64,000 bases of DNA, from positions 124,001-188,000 of the forward strand of contig NZ_JARDJI010000004.1 in the NCBI RefSeq assembly GCF_039907765.1, in the 5' to 3' direction. Made by a program: the position numbers and the translations under genes. The notes under the pieces were generated by a model, which did not search any database, was not told the origin of the DNA, and saw only the letters and a program-made list of their open reading frames with translations. This DNA comes from Aminobacter sp039907765. Lineage in GTDB: Bacteria > Pseudomonadota > Alphaproteobacteria > Rhizobiales > Rhizobiaceae. This document shows positions 8,048-17,261 of the stretch, in pieces; positions within the stretch are counted from its first letter, which is position 1; every line of letters starts with the position of its first letter.

Positions 8048-9136
8048 ATGACCGTGACGCCTTCGGCGCGCGACTACAGCCTTGTGGGCGACAGCGCCCG
8101 CCGCGCCGTCGAAAGCGGCCTCGCCGCCGCCGAGTGGTACCACACCGACATCCCCCGCAAGCAGATGAAGGAGCTGATGCAGCGCTCAGACGCGCCTGCC
8201 ATCCGCGACACCGCGATCTGGCTCGGCCTTCTCGCTGCCTTCGGTGCCGCCGGCGCGGCCCTCTGGGGCAGCTGGTGGTGCGTGCCCTTCTTCCTCTGCT
8301 ACGGCGTGCTCTACGGCTCGGCCACCGACTCCCGCTGGCACGAATGCGGCCACGGCACCGCCTTCAAGACACCCTGGATGAACGACGCGGTCTACCAGAT
8401 CGCCAGCTTCATGATCATGCGCAACCCGGTGACCTGGCGCTGGAGCCACACCCGCCACCACACCGACACCATCATCGTCGGCCGCGACCCCGAGATCGCC
8501 GTCATGCGCCCGCCGGACCTTCTGCGCGTCATGCTCAATTTCTTCGGCCTGCTCGACGCCTGGCACGCCATGGTCGACATGGTGCGCAACGCCGCCGGCG
8601 TGATCGGCAGGGAGGAAAAGACTTTCATTCCCGAGAGCGAGCAGCCCCGCGCCATCCGCATCGCCCGCATCTGGGTGGCGATCTATGCGGCCACCATCGC
8701 GCTTGCGCTCCATCTCGGCTCATGGCTGCCGCTGATGCTGGTCGGCCTGCCCCGTCTCTACGGCGCCTGGCATCACGTGCTCACCGGCCTGTTGCAGCAT
8801 GGCGGTCTCGCCGACAACGTCGTCGACCACCGCCTCAACAGCCGCACAGTGCTGATGAACCCCATCAGCCGCTTCATCTACTGGAACATGAACTACCACG
8901 TCGAACACCACATGTTCCCGATGGTGCCCTATCACGCGCTGCCCAGGCTGCACGGGATGATCGGGCACGACCTGCCGGCGCCGAGCCCGTCGATCTGGGC
9001 CGGCTACCGCGAGATGCTGCCGGCCTTCGTCCGCCAGCTCCGCAACGAGGACCATTTCGTCAGGCGCGAGCTGCCGCCGACCGCGCGGCCCTATCGCGAG
9101 GAATTCCACGGCGAGGCCGTCCTCGCCGCCGAGTAA
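8048..9136 (+). CDS. Membrane di-iron oxygenase/desaturase, MocD-like
   Basis: A 362-residue integral-membrane protein with the three histidine boxes of the desaturase/hydroxylase superfamily: HECGH at 98-102, HTRHH at 134-138 and HVEHH at 284-288. Hydrophobic helices lie between them. The ATG at 8048 follows AGGGAGAGAG; an upstream frame adds an unlikely leader. Genes for a Rieske ferredoxin and a ferredoxin reductase follow in the same direction, giving a complete electron-transfer chain. This trio matches rhizobial MocD-MocE-MocF, which demethylates the rhizopine 3-O-methyl-scyllo-inosamine. A different lipid or alkyl substrate is possible. Confidence 0.82.
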   Translation: MTVTPSARDYSLVGDSARRAVESGLAAAEWYHTDIPRKQMKELMQRSDAPAIRDTAIWLGLLAAFGAAGAALWGSWWCVPFFLCYGVLYGSATDSRWHECGHGTAFKTPWMNDAVYQIASFMIMRNPVTWRWSHTRHHTDTIIVGRDPEIAVMRPPDLLRVMLNFFGLLDAWHAMVDMVRNAAGVIGREEKTFIPESEQPRAIRIARIWVAIYAATIALALHLGSWLPLMLVGLPRLYGAWHHVLTGLLQHGGLADNVVDHRLNSRTVLMNPISRFIYWNMNYHVEHHMFPMVPYHALPRLHGMIGHDLPAPSPSIWAGYREMLPAFVRQLRNEDHFVRRELPPTARPYREEFHGEAVLAAE

Positions 9137-9205
9137 GGCCTCCAGGCGTCCCCCGGGGCGGCAGCCCCCAGCCGCCCCGCATTCCGAAATCCCAGGGAGA
9201 GAGAC

Positions 9206-9520
9206 ATGAGCGACTGGATCGAGGCCTGCGCGGCCGACGATATCGACGAGGAAGACGTGATCCGCTTCGACCATGCGGGCAAAAGCTTCGCCATCTACCG
9301 CAGCCCCGAGGACGAATTCTTCGCCACCGACGGGCTGTGCACCCACGAGCAGATCCACCTGTCACAGGGGCTGGTCATGGGCGACATCATCGAATGCCCC
9401 AAGCACAACGGCCGCTTCAACTACAAGACCGGGGCCGCCCGCGGCGCGCCCGTCTGCGTCAACCTCAGGACCTATGCGGTCAAGGTCGACGGCGGCAAGG
9501 TCTTCATCCAGCTGGGCTGA
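9206..9520 (+). CDS. Rieske [2Fe-2S] ferredoxin, MocE-like
   Basis: A 104-residue soluble Rieske-type ferredoxin. The cluster ligands are CTH (Cys45, His47) and CPKH (Cys64, His67), with the usual 16-residue spacing between the pairs. The ATG at 9206 is preceded by CAGGGAGAGAGA, almost identical to the site before the oxygenase gene. It lies between that oxygenase and the ferredoxin reductase, and should carry electrons from reductase to oxygenase. It corresponds in position and type to MocE of the rhizopine system. Confidence 0.9.
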   Translation: MSDWIEACAADDIDEEDVIRFDHAGKSFAIYRSPEDEFFATDGLCTHEQIHLSQGLVMGDIIECPKHNGRFNYKTGAARGAPVCVNLRTYAVKVDGGKVFIQLG

Positions 9521-9525
9521 CGGAC

Positions 9526-10752
9526 ATGGCGGGAATGGTCATTATCGGGGCCGGCGAGTGCGGCACGCGCGCCGCCTTCGCCCTGCGCGAAGCGGGATTT
9601 GACGGCGAAATCACGCTCGTCGGCGCCGAACCCCACCTCCCCTACGAACGCCCGCCGCTGTCCAAGGAGGCGATGACCGGCGACGCGCCGTCGATCAAGG
9701 CCATTGCCGACGCCGCCCGCCTCGCCGATCACCGCATCGACCTCTCGGGCTTGATGACCGCCACCTCGATCGACCGTGCCAACCGCTGGGTGCGCCTCGC
9801 CGACGGCTCCGACCTCGCCTACGACAAGCTCTTGATCGCCACCGGCTCGGTGCCGCGCCAGTTGCCTCTTCCGGGGCTCGGCGCGCGCTCCGCCTATCTG
9901 CGCACCTTCGACGACGCGCTCCGCATTCGCCGGCACCTCCGGGAAGGCGCCCCCCTCGCCATTGTCGGCGGCGGCTTCATCGGTCTCGAACTCGCGGCCT
10001 CCGCCCGTAAGCTGGGTGCTGCCGTCACCGTCATCGAGGCGCAGCCGCGCATCCTCATGCGCGGCGTGCCCGGGGAAATCGCAGAAGTCGTCCACGATAC
10101 CCATGTCACTGAGGGCGTCGATATCGTCTGCGGCGACGGCATCGCCGCCATCGAGGACGACGGCGAAACCGTGCGCATCGCCCTGTCGAGCGGCAGGATC
10201 ATCGATGCCGACCTCGCCGTCATCGGCATCGGCGCGGTGCCCGTCACCACGCTCGCCGAAACCGCCGGCCTCGCCCTCAACAACGGCATTTCGGTCGACG
10301 CGCAATTGCGCACCAGCGACCCGCACGTCTTCGCCGCCGGCGACTGCTGCTCCTTCCCGCTCGCCGTCTATGGCGGTCGCCGCGTCCGCCTCGAAGCCTG
10401 GCGCAGCGCCCAGGAACATGGCGCGCTCGCCGCCCGCAACATGCTCGGCGCCGGGGAGGCCCACGCCTGCGTCCCTTGGTTCTGGTCCGACCAGTTCGGC
10501 CTCACCCTGCAGATCGCCGGCCTTCCCGACGAAGGCGAGCGCACCATCCGCCGCGACCTCGGCGACGGCGCCTTCATCCTGTTCCATCTCAAGGTCGACG
10601 GCCGCCTGGCTGCGGCCAGCGGCATCGGCCCCGACAATGCGGTCGCCCGCGATATCCGCCTCGCCGAGATGCTCATCGGCAAGATGGCGCGTCCCGATCC
10701 CGAGGCGCTGGCCTCATCGGCCGTCAAGCTGAAGAGCCTGCTCGCCGCCTGA
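9526..10752 (+). CDS. FAD-dependent NAD(P)H-ferredoxin reductase, MocF-like
   Basis: A 408-residue flavoprotein of the pyridine-nucleotide-disulphide oxidoreductase superfamily, BphA4/rubredoxin-reductase type. The N-terminal VIIGAGECGTRAAFALREAG binds FAD, LAIVGGGFIGLELAASARK near residue 145 binds NAD(P)H, and HVFAAGDCC carries the second FAD motif. The C-terminal reductase domain is complete. It starts 5 bp after the ferredoxin stop codon, so the two are almost certainly co-translated. It reduces the Rieske ferredoxin that feeds the oxygenase. It matches MocF in arrangement. Confidence 0.88.
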   Translation: MAGMVIIGAGECGTRAAFALREAGFDGEITLVGAEPHLPYERPPLSKEAMTGDAPSIKAIADAARLADHRIDLSGLMTATSIDRANRWVRLADGSDLAYDKLLIATGSVPRQLPLPGLGARSAYLRTFDDALRIRRHLREGAPLAIVGGGFIGLELAASARKLGAAVTVIEAQPRILMRGVPGEIAEVVHDTHVTEGVDIVCGDGIAAIEDDGETVRIALSSGRIIDADLAVIGIGAVPVTTLAETAGLALNNGISVDAQLRTSDPHVFAAGDCCSFPLAVYGGRRVRLEAWRSAQEHGALAARNMLGAGEAHACVPWFWSDQFGLTLQIAGLPDEGERTIRRDLGDGAFILFHLKVDGRLAAASGIGPDNAVARDIRLAEMLIGKMARPDPEALASSAVKLKSLLAA

Positions 10753-10842
10753 AATTGCCCGGAGATGGCGGCTTGAGAATCGCCGCGGATTCCGGGACTC
10801 TGGGGCGAGGCGGGTGGCTGCCTCGTTTGGGAGGGGCTGGAA

Positions 10843-11862
10843 ATGCCGGTCAGCGAATTCGGGCGGATGCCGGACGGCTCTGTGGTCGAGGCGATTTCGA
10901 TCGCCGCCGACGGCATTGCTGCAAACATCCTCACCTTCGGCGCCTCGCTCGCCGACCTCGTCGTCGCCACGTCCGACGGCCCGCGTTCGGTGGTGCTCGG
11001 CTTCGACAGCCTCGACGGCTACCTCACCCATGGCGCCTTCTTCGGCGCCATCGCCGGCCGCTGCGCCAACCGCATCGCCGGCGGCCGCTTCATCCTCGAT
11101 GGCGTCGAGCACCAGCTCGATCTCAACGAGGCCGGCCGCGGCCATCTGCATGGCGGTGCGGACGGCTTCTTCCGCCGCAACTGGACGGTGGTCGATGCCA
11201 GCGACAATTCCGTCCTGCTCGGCCTCGCCTCGCCCGACGGCGACCAGGGCTATCCGGGCAAGGTGATCGCCACCTGCCGCTATTCGGTCGACGAGGGCCG
11301 GCTGCGCATCGCGCTCGGCGCGCGCAGTGACGCCCCGACGCTCGTGAACCTCGCCACGCACGCCTATTTCAACCTCGACGGCGGCGGCACCGTCCTCGAC
11401 CACCGCCTCAAGATCGCGGCGGAAGCCTATACGCCGGTCGACTCGCAGAACGCGCCGACCGGAGACGTGCTGGCGGTCGACGAAACCCCGTTCGACTTCC
11501 GCGGGCTTCGCCCGGTCCGCAACGGACCCGACGGTGCGCATGCGGCCTACGACCACAATTTCGTGCTCGCCATGCAGCCGGCGCCCGAGCCCTGGCATGC
11601 CGCCCGGCTGGAGGGTCCGCACTCCGGCATCCGCCTCGACCTGTGGACCACCGAGCCGGGGCTGCAGTTCTACGATGGCGGCTTCCTGCCCGTCGCCCCG
11701 CCGCTGCGCGGCGGCGTCGAAGGCGTGCGCCATGGCGGGCTCTGCCTCGAACCGCAGCGTTTCCCCGATGCCGCCAACCACCCGCATTTCCCGAGCGCCG
11801 TGCTCAGGCCTGGCGAGATCTACTCGCAGGTGACGGAATATAGGTTCTCGATCGTGGAGTAG
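10843..11862 (+). CDS. Aldose 1-epimerase (galactose mutarotase)
   Basis: A 339-residue cytoplasmic mutarotase that interconverts alpha and beta anomers of aldoses. Family landmarks are FFGAIAGRCANRIAGGRF, GHLHGG with a catalytic-site histidine, NLATHAYFNL with the general-acid histidine, and GLCLEPQRFPDAAN with the catalytic glutamate. The length matches the GalM family. GGGAGGGG lies six bases before the ATG. It follows the MocDEF-like genes in the same direction after 90 bp. It may therefore share their transcript or be independent; its link to their substrate is not evident. Confidence 0.9.
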   Translation: MPVSEFGRMPDGSVVEAISIAADGIAANILTFGASLADLVVATSDGPRSVVLGFDSLDGYLTHGAFFGAIAGRCANRIAGGRFILDGVEHQLDLNEAGRGHLHGGADGFFRRNWTVVDASDNSVLLGLASPDGDQGYPGKVIATCRYSVDEGRLRIALGARSDAPTLVNLATHAYFNLDGGGTVLDHRLKIAAEAYTPVDSQNAPTGDVLAVDETPFDFRGLRPVRNGPDGAHAAYDHNFVLAMQPAPEPWHAARLEGPHSGIRLDLWTTEPGLQFYDGGFLPVAPPLRGGVEGVRHGGLCLEPQRFPDAANHPHFPSAVLRPGEIYSQVTEYRFSIVE

Positions 11863-11877
11863 GCGGGCGGCTGCCTT

Positions 11878-11931
11878 ACCCTCCCCCTTGTGGGGAGGGT
11901 CGATCCGCGCAGCGGATCGGGGTGGGGGTAT
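11878..11931. repeat. RIME-type palindromic repeat
   Basis: Two adjacent hairpins, CCCTCCCC/GGGGAGGG (11879-11899) and GATCCGC/GCGGATC (11902-11918), followed by a G-rich tail. The same first hairpin recurs near 22130, 56710 and 56805. This is the form of rhizobial intergenic mosaic palindromes. It lies between convergent genes and may also serve as a terminator. Confidence 0.7.
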
Positions 11932-11950
11932 CCGACCGACCCGAAAAGCC

Positions 11951-13129
11951 TCACACCCGCGCGCAGAGCGCCTCGAAGAAGGCGACGTTGTCGAGGTCGA
12001 GCGGATCGTCCACCGGCAGCGCCTGCGACGACATCTTGGCGATCACCACTTCCGCCTTCGGGTCGACATAGAGCCATTGGCCGTGGATGCCGATGCCGCA
12101 ATAGGCTCCCGACGCGTTGCCGGTCTGGTACCACTTGTTGCGGTAGCGGCCGGTGGCGAACAGGTTGGTCATGGTGCCGCGCTGCCAGGCCCCGGCATCG
12201 CCGCCATGGATGGTGTCCTCGACCCAGGCCTGCGGCACGATGCGCCCGCCCTCGGCAGTGCCGCCCTGGCGCATCATCTCGCCGACGCGGGCGAGATCGC
12301 GCACCGCCACCGAGACGCCGCCCGCCGCGCGCGCCGTGCCTTCCTTGTCGACGGTCACGAAGCCGTCGCGCTTGGCCCCCACGGGGCGCCACAGCTTCTC
12401 GGCCATCAGCTCGGCGTAGCGCTGGCCCGACGCACGCTCGACGATGATGCCGAGCAGGTCGGAATTGGGCGAACGGTAGCGGAAGGTCCGGCCGTGCGGC
12501 TCGTCCAGCTGCTTGAGCGTGACGAGGAACTCGCGCAAAGATTCCGCCCCGCCGCCGGGGTTCCACATCGTCGCCCGGCGATAGCGGGCAAACAGGCTCT
12601 CGGGATCGAGATAAGCCTCCTCGAAATCGAGGCTGACGGTCATGTCGAGCACGTGCCGCACCGTCGCATTGGCATAGACCGAGCCCGCCGCCTCGGGCAC
12701 GTAGGTCGTCACCGGCGCGTCCGGATCGAGCTTGCCCTCGCCTTCGAGTCCGCCCGCCAGGATCGCCGTCAGCGACTTCGAGATCGAGAAGATGATGTGC
12801 CGGGCATCTGGCTTCATCGACGGCGCGAACCAGTCGCCGACAAAGCGCCCCTTCTTCATCACCGTCAGCGCGTCGGTCGAGGAGCGATCGAGAAACGCCA
12901 AAGCCGTCTCGCTCCTGTCGCCGATGCCCAGCGTCTCGCCGAGCAGGCCGCCAAGGTCGACGGGTGCGGCTTCCAGGTTGCCTTCTCGCGCGGCGAAGCG
13001 CGTGCTCGTCACCATCTCGCCGACATTCTGGAAGGCCCAGCGGTTGAACGGCTGCTCGCGCCAGTTGCCCAGCGCCACGTCCTTGCGGGCGAAGCCGAAC
13101 ATGCGTTCGAACGCAGTGGGTGACGTCAT
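11951..13129 (-). CDS. Serine hydrolase, beta-lactamase/NylB fold (paralogue 1)
   Basis: A 392-residue serine hydrolase of the class C beta-lactamase/penicillin-binding superfamily. The nucleophile motif SxxK is seen as SISK in HIIFSISKSLTA; the second motif region is FRYRSPNSDLL and a late HGQWLYVDPK contributes the third. No signal peptide is seen, so it is probably cytoplasmic. It is the last gene of a run with a paralogous hydrolase 30 bp upstream and a polyamine-type importer. Cytoplasmic members such as 6-aminohexanoate-dimer hydrolase cleave amide bonds, so amide or ester cleavage of an imported compound is a reasonable but unproven role. Confidence 0.82.
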   Translation of the reverse strand: MTSPTAFERMFGFARKDVALGNWREQPFNRWAFQNVGEMVTSTRFAAREGNLEAAPVDLGGLLGETLGIGDRSETALAFLDRSSTDALTVMKKGRFVGDWFAPSMKPDARHIIFSISKSLTAILAGGLEGEGKLDPDAPVTTYVPEAAGSVYANATVRHVLDMTVSLDFEEAYLDPESLFARYRRATMWNPGGGAESLREFLVTLKQLDEPHGRTFRYRSPNSDLLGIIVERASGQRYAELMAEKLWRPVGAKRDGFVTVDKEGTARAAGGVSVAVRDLARVGEMMRQGGTAEGGRIVPQAWVEDTIHGGDAGAWQRGTMTNLFATGRYRNKWYQTGNASGAYCGIGIHGQWLYVDPKAEVVIAKMSSQALPVDDPLDLDNVAFFEALCARV

Positions 13130-13159
13130 GATCTTTCCTTGCTGCTGGTATTCCGCCGG

Positions 13160-14359
13160 TCAGGCGAGCGCTGCGGCGATCGCGTGCACGGCCTTGAGCG
13201 TCGCCACCGAATAGGCGACGGAGGTGAATTCGGGCCAGGTCGACAGCTTCACCGTCACCATCCGCGTGTCCCAGTCGATATGGATCAGCTGCCCGAACAC
13301 GCCGCGGCACATCAGCGCCCGCGACCGCGGATCCTCGATCCAGAACTGGTTGCGGTAGCTGCCCTCGGGCATCGAGGCGCTGTAGTTGGGGCCGTGCACG
13401 CCGTTGCGCGTTTCGGCGATCCAGTCGGCCGGCACGATGCCGGCGCCGTCCTCGAGAATCGTCTGGCCGAAGCGGGCATAGTCGCGCAGCGTCGCGTTGA
13501 AGCCGCCGTCGGCCACCGCATAGCCGGCGCTGTCGACGGTGAAGCAGGCGCTCTCCTCCGCCCCGATCTTCTGCCACAGCACCTCGGAAACCAGCTGCGC
13601 CAGGCGCTTGCCGGTCGCGCGCTCCATGACGAAGGCGAGCACGTCGGTCTCGATCGAGCGGTATTCGAAGGCAGCACCATGCGACCGCGTCGTCTCGGTC
13701 AGGCCGAGGATCAGCTCGAACATATGCCGCGGCCACTTGAACGCAGGGTCAGTGCCTGATGGCACCGGCTTCCAGCCGCAGGCGACGTCGACCTGGCCGA
13801 TGTCGGAATAGGGATCGGTATAGGCCTCGCTGAAGCGCACGCCGGTGGTCATGTCGAGCACGTGCTGGACGGTGGCGCCGTTCCAGCCGGTCGCGGCCAG
13901 TTCGGGCAAATAGTCGGTCACCAGTTTCTTGGCGTCGACGACGCCGCGCCCGGCAAGGATGCCGAACACCGTGCCGGTCACCGACTTCGCCACCGATTGC
14001 GACAGGTGCGGCGTGCGCGCCGACATGCCGTTGAAATAGCGCTCATAGGCGATCTTGCCGTCCTTGAGCACGATGAAGCCGTCGGTATAGGTCTCGTCGA
14101 GCAGGCCCGAAAGCGTCGTCGGCTTGCCCATGCTGTCGCCCACCGGCAGCAGGTCGAGATCGGTTTCGGCGCGCGGCAGCGCGCGCACCGGCCCCTCGCC
14201 GCGCCACACCTCGGCCGTCGGCACGATCTCGCGCACATGCTGGAAGGCCCAGCGGTTCCAGGGCGGCATGTCCCACGCCGTCTTCGGCACCGGCATCGCC
14301 GGCGGCGAGCCCTGCATGATCGGCGGCATGTTTTCGCTGTTGCGGTAGGAGCTCATCAT
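13160..14359 (-). CDS. Serine hydrolase, beta-lactamase/NylB fold (paralogue 2)
   Basis: A 399-residue paralogue of the gene downstream, sharing PxNRWAFQ(H/N)V near the N terminus and the same domain order. The nucleophile motif is SVAK in LSQSVAKSVTG. FEYRSIETDVLAF carries the tyrosine-containing second motif, and a WDTRMVTVKLS strand lies near the C terminus. There is no signal peptide. The first of two consecutive ATG codons (14359) was used. Two related hydrolases side by side behind a PotD-like gene suggest stepwise breakdown of an acylated or oligomeric amine. The actual substrate is unknown. Confidence 0.82.
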   Translation of the reverse strand: MMSSYRNSENMPPIMQGSPPAMPVPKTAWDMPPWNRWAFQHVREIVPTAEVWRGEGPVRALPRAETDLDLLPVGDSMGKPTTLSGLLDETYTDGFIVLKDGKIAYERYFNGMSARTPHLSQSVAKSVTGTVFGILAGRGVVDAKKLVTDYLPELAATGWNGATVQHVLDMTTGVRFSEAYTDPYSDIGQVDVACGWKPVPSGTDPAFKWPRHMFELILGLTETTRSHGAAFEYRSIETDVLAFVMERATGKRLAQLVSEVLWQKIGAEESACFTVDSAGYAVADGGFNATLRDYARFGQTILEDGAGIVPADWIAETRNGVHGPNYSASMPEGSYRNQFWIEDPRSRALMCRGVFGQLIHIDWDTRMVTVKLSTWPEFTSVAYSVATLKAVHAIAAALA

Positions 14360-14362
14360 CTC

Positions 14363-14476
14363 AACCCATCTCTTCTCCCCGCGTGCGGGGAGAAGATGCC
14401 GGCAGTCGGATGGGGGGCGGCGCGAACGCTTCGAGCCTGGCGCCGTCCCCCACGGGCAATTTCTCCCCGTGAACGG
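14363..14476. repeat. Palindromic intergenic repeat
   Basis: The gap between the binding protein and the second hydrolase holds CTTCTCCCC/GGGGAGAAG with a 6-nt loop (14372-14395), a G-rich tract at 14411-14420, and CACGGG/CCCGTG at 14451-14472. The pattern is that of a rhizobial intergenic palindromic element. As an intercistronic hairpin it may separate expression of transporter and hydrolases. Confidence 0.6.
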
Positions 14477-14492
14477 TGTGAAGGGAAAGCCC

Positions 14493-15530
14493 TTACTTCT
14501 GCAGTTCGGTCCAGATCTTGGTGTAGAGCGCCTGCACCTCGGGCGAGCACAGGCGCTGCAGTTCGCCGCGTGCCTTTTCGGCCTCCGGAATGATCACTTC
14601 CGGCGCGTCCTTCATGTCGGCCGGCATGAACTTGTCCGAGCCGGCGATGCCGTTGGCATAGCGGTGGAAGGCCGAGTTCATCGCCGCGTTTTCCGGATCC
14701 ATCATGAAGTTCTGGAACAGCTTGGCGTTCTCGACGTTCTTGGCTTCCTTGAGCACGACGATGTTGTCGCTCCAGAGGCCGTAGCCTTCCTTGGGATAGC
14801 TGTAGCGGATCGCCGGATTGGCGAGGCGCTGGCGCAGGGCCGAGCCGTTCCAGTCGCTGGTCGCCTTGAAGTCGCCGGCGCCCATCTTCTCGATGGTGTT
14901 GTATTCCATGGCGATCCAGTTCGGCTTGGCCGCCACCAGCGTGTCGCGCACCTTCTTCAGGACCGCCTTGTCGTCGGTGCACTGCTCGCCGCCGACATAT
15001 TTGATCGCGGCGAAGATCACGTCGTTCATCTCGGGAACGACGTTGACCTTGCCCTTCAGCTCTTCGGGCGTGTCGAAGATGATGCCCCAGCTGTCGGCCG
15101 GTCCTTTGTAGGTATCGGTGTTGACGACGACGCCGATCGTGCCCCAGGCCCATGGCACCGAGTATTTGCGGCCGGGGTCGAAGTCGGGGTTCGCCCATTC
15201 CGGCGCGACGTTCTTGAAGTTCTCCATCTGGCCCGGGTTGGTCTCCTGGATGAGGCCTTCCTGGATCCAGATCGGGATGAAGGTCTGCGACGGCATGGCG
15301 ATGTCGAAGCCGGTTCCGCCCTGGCGCACCTTGGCGAGCGCGGTGTCGTTCGAGTCGTAGTCGGTCACCGTCACCTTGACGTCGTACTGCTTCTCGAACT
15401 TCTTGATCATGTCGGGGCTGATGTAGTTGCCCCAGTTGTAGATGTTGAGTTCACCCGCCGCCGAGGCGAGGCTGGTCGAAGCCAGCAGCGCCAGGCCGGC
15501 GGCCATCGACATGGATTTCAGGTTCATCAT
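14493..15530 (-). CDS. Spermidine/putrescine-type ABC transporter substrate-binding protein (PotD-like)
   Basis: A 345-residue periplasmic binding protein of extracellular solute-binding family 1/8. A Sec signal peptide ends at ASTSLASAAG near residue 25. The mature start ELNIYNWGNYISPDMIKKFE is the hallmark PotD/PotF opening. GGAG lies before a double ATG (15530 and 15527). It follows the two permease genes by 14 bp. Family members bind putrescine, spermidine or other small amines. The nearby acetylpolyamine amidohydrolase-like gene supports an amine substrate, but specificity is not readable here. Confidence 0.88.
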   Translation of the reverse strand: MMNLKSMSMAAGLALLASTSLASAAGELNIYNWGNYISPDMIKKFEKQYDVKVTVTDYDSNDTALAKVRQGGTGFDIAMPSQTFIPIWIQEGLIQETNPGQMENFKNVAPEWANPDFDPGRKYSVPWAWGTIGVVVNTDTYKGPADSWGIIFDTPEELKGKVNVVPEMNDVIFAAIKYVGGEQCTDDKAVLKKVRDTLVAAKPNWIAMEYNTIEKMGAGDFKATSDWNGSALRQRLANPAIRYSYPKEGYGLWSDNIVVLKEAKNVENAKLFQNFMMDPENAAMNSAFHRYANGIAGSDKFMPADMKDAPEVIIPEAEKARGELQRLCSPEVQALYTKIWTELQK

Positions 15531-15544
15531 TGCACTCCCGTTGA

Positions 15545-16345
15545 TTAGTCCCGTTTCCTGCTCAAGAAGAAGAACAGCGTGACGATGACGACCGACAAGA
15601 GCAGGAAGACGGTCGAGATCGCGTTGACCTCCGGCGTGATGCCGCGGCGGATCTGCCCCAGCATGTAGGTCGGCAGGGTGTCCTGCCCGCCCGACTTGAC
15701 GAACTCGGTGATGACCACGTCGTCGAGCGAGATGACGAAGGCGAGCATCAGGCCGGCGATGATGCCGGGCCACAACAGCGGCAGCGTCACCCGCCGGAAC
15801 GCCTGCCAGGGCGTGGCGTAGAGATCGGCCGCGGCCCTTTCGAGCGTCAGGTCCATGTTCTCCAGCCGCGCCCGGATCGGCAGGTAGGCGAAGGGGATGC
15901 AGAAGGCCGTGTGCGCCGCGATCAGGTAGCCCAGGCCGGTGTAGCCGCTGGCGATCTTGATCTGCGAGAAGAAGATCAGCAGCGCCACGCCGGTGACGAT
16001 CTCGGGCACCATCAGCGGCTGGTTGATGAAGGCGTATTTGAAGGTGAGGCCGCGGTAGGGCCGCGTCCGCGTCGTCGCAAGTGCTGCCATGGTCGCCGCG
16101 ATGGTGGCGATGACGGCAGCCGACGAGGCGATCTTGAGCGACCGCCACGAGGCGTCGACGACCTGCTGGTTGGCCCAGGCCGACACGAACCAGCGCAGCG
16201 AGAAGCCGCCCCAGTCGGTCACCGAGGTCGACTCGTTGAAGGCATAGACCACCAGCACCAGGATCGGCGCGTAGAGCAGTACGAAGCAGGCCGTGGCGAT
16301 CGCCGTGAAGCCGGTCTGCTGCCGGATCGAGAAGCGCTTAGCCAT
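15545..16345 (-). CDS. Polyamine-type ABC transporter permease (PotC-like)
   Basis: A 266-residue inner-membrane permease with about six helices. The coupling loop is seen as AAADLYATPWQAFRRVTLPL, and GLMLAFVISLDDVVITEFV is the strongly conserved PotC motif. The ATG at 16345 follows GGAGGTGCGCC and overlaps the end of the upstream permease gene by 8 nt, indicating coupled translation. It pairs with the PotB-like protein to form the membrane channel. Confidence 0.9.
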   Translation of the reverse strand: MAKRFSIRQQTGFTAIATACFVLLYAPILVLVVYAFNESTSVTDWGGFSLRWFVSAWANQQVVDASWRSLKIASSAAVIATIAATMAALATTRTRPYRGLTFKYAFINQPLMVPEIVTGVALLIFFSQIKIASGYTGLGYLIAAHTAFCIPFAYLPIRARLENMDLTLERAAADLYATPWQAFRRVTLPLLWPGIIAGLMLAFVISLDDVVITEFVKSGGQDTLPTYMLGQIRRGITPEVNAISTVFLLLSVVIVTLFFFLSRKRD

Positions 16346-17258
16346 GGCGCACCTCCGAACTCGAGGTGTTGCGGACATAGACGAGCAGCGCGACCATCAC
16401 GATCGCCATCACGGTGATCGATAGCGCAGCACCCAGCGGCCAGTTGCGCCCCTGCCCGAACTGCAGTTCGATCAGGTTGGCGAACATCATGTTCTTGCCG
16501 CCGCCCAGCACGCTCGGCGTCACATAGGCGCCGATGGCCGGGATGAACACCAGGATCGAGCCGGCGACCACGCCGGGCCTGACGAGCGGGAAGATGATGC
16601 GCTTCAGCACCTGCCAGCGCGAGGCATAGAGGTCGTAGCCGGCCTCGACCAGGCGGAAGTCGAGCTTCTCCATGCTGGCGTAGAGCGGCAGCACCATCAG
16701 CGGCAGGTAGACATAGACCATGCCCACCATGATGGCGAAGTCGGTGTAGAGCATCTGGATCGGCTGGTCGACGATGCCGAGATTGATCAGCGCCGTGTTG
16801 ATGATGCCCTCGTTGCGGATCACCTGCAGCACCGCGAAGGTGCGGATGAGGAGGTTCGTCCAGAACGGGATGGTAATCAGGAACAGCCAGACGTCGCGCG
16901 TCCGCTCCGACCGCGTGGCGATGAAGTAGGCGGTGGGGAAGCCGAAGATCAGCGTCGCCACGGTGGCCATCAGCGCGAGCCTGAGCGACCGCCAGAAAAT
17001 GGTGAGGTGGGAACTCGCCAGCGCCAGCGTGTCGTCGAAGATGTCGCGCTCGAGGAAGACCGAGATCCAGCCTTCGGTGGAGAATTTCCACTCGACGTCG
17101 CCATAGGGTCCGGGCGTCAGGAACGAGTAGATGAGTACGATCAAGAGCGGGCCGGAGGCGGCGAGCAGGATGATGATCAGCGCCGGTGTCGACAGAAGCC
17201 AGCGGTTTCTCGTCTCCCGCGCCTCCGCCTGTTTTTCGATTTCGGCTGCGGTCGCCAT
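16338..17258 (-). CDS. Polyamine-type ABC transporter permease (PotB-like)
   Basis: A 306-residue inner-membrane permease. After a charged N-terminal tail of about 18 residues comes the first helix (LLSTPALIIILLAASGPLLI). The coupling loop is EAGYDLYASRWQVLKRIIFP, and VFIPAIGAYVTPSVLGGGKN is the classic PotB C-terminal motif. It lies 3 bp downstream of the ATPase gene and overlaps the PotC-like gene by 8 nt. The tight packing indicates one operon. Confidence 0.9.
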   Translation of the reverse strand: MATAAEIEKQAEARETRNRWLLSTPALIIILLAASGPLLIVLIYSFLTPGPYGDVEWKFSTEGWISVFLERDIFDDTLALASSHLTIFWRSLRLALMATVATLIFGFPTAYFIATRSERTRDVWLFLITIPFWTNLLIRTFAVLQVIRNEGIINTALINLGIVDQPIQMLYTDFAIMVGMVYVYLPLMVLPLYASMEKLDFRLVEAGYDLYASRWQVLKRIIFPLVRPGVVAGSILVFIPAIGAYVTPSVLGGGKNMMFANLIELQFGQGRNWPLGAALSITVMAIVMVALLVYVRNTSSSEVRHG

Positions 17259-17261
17259 GGC

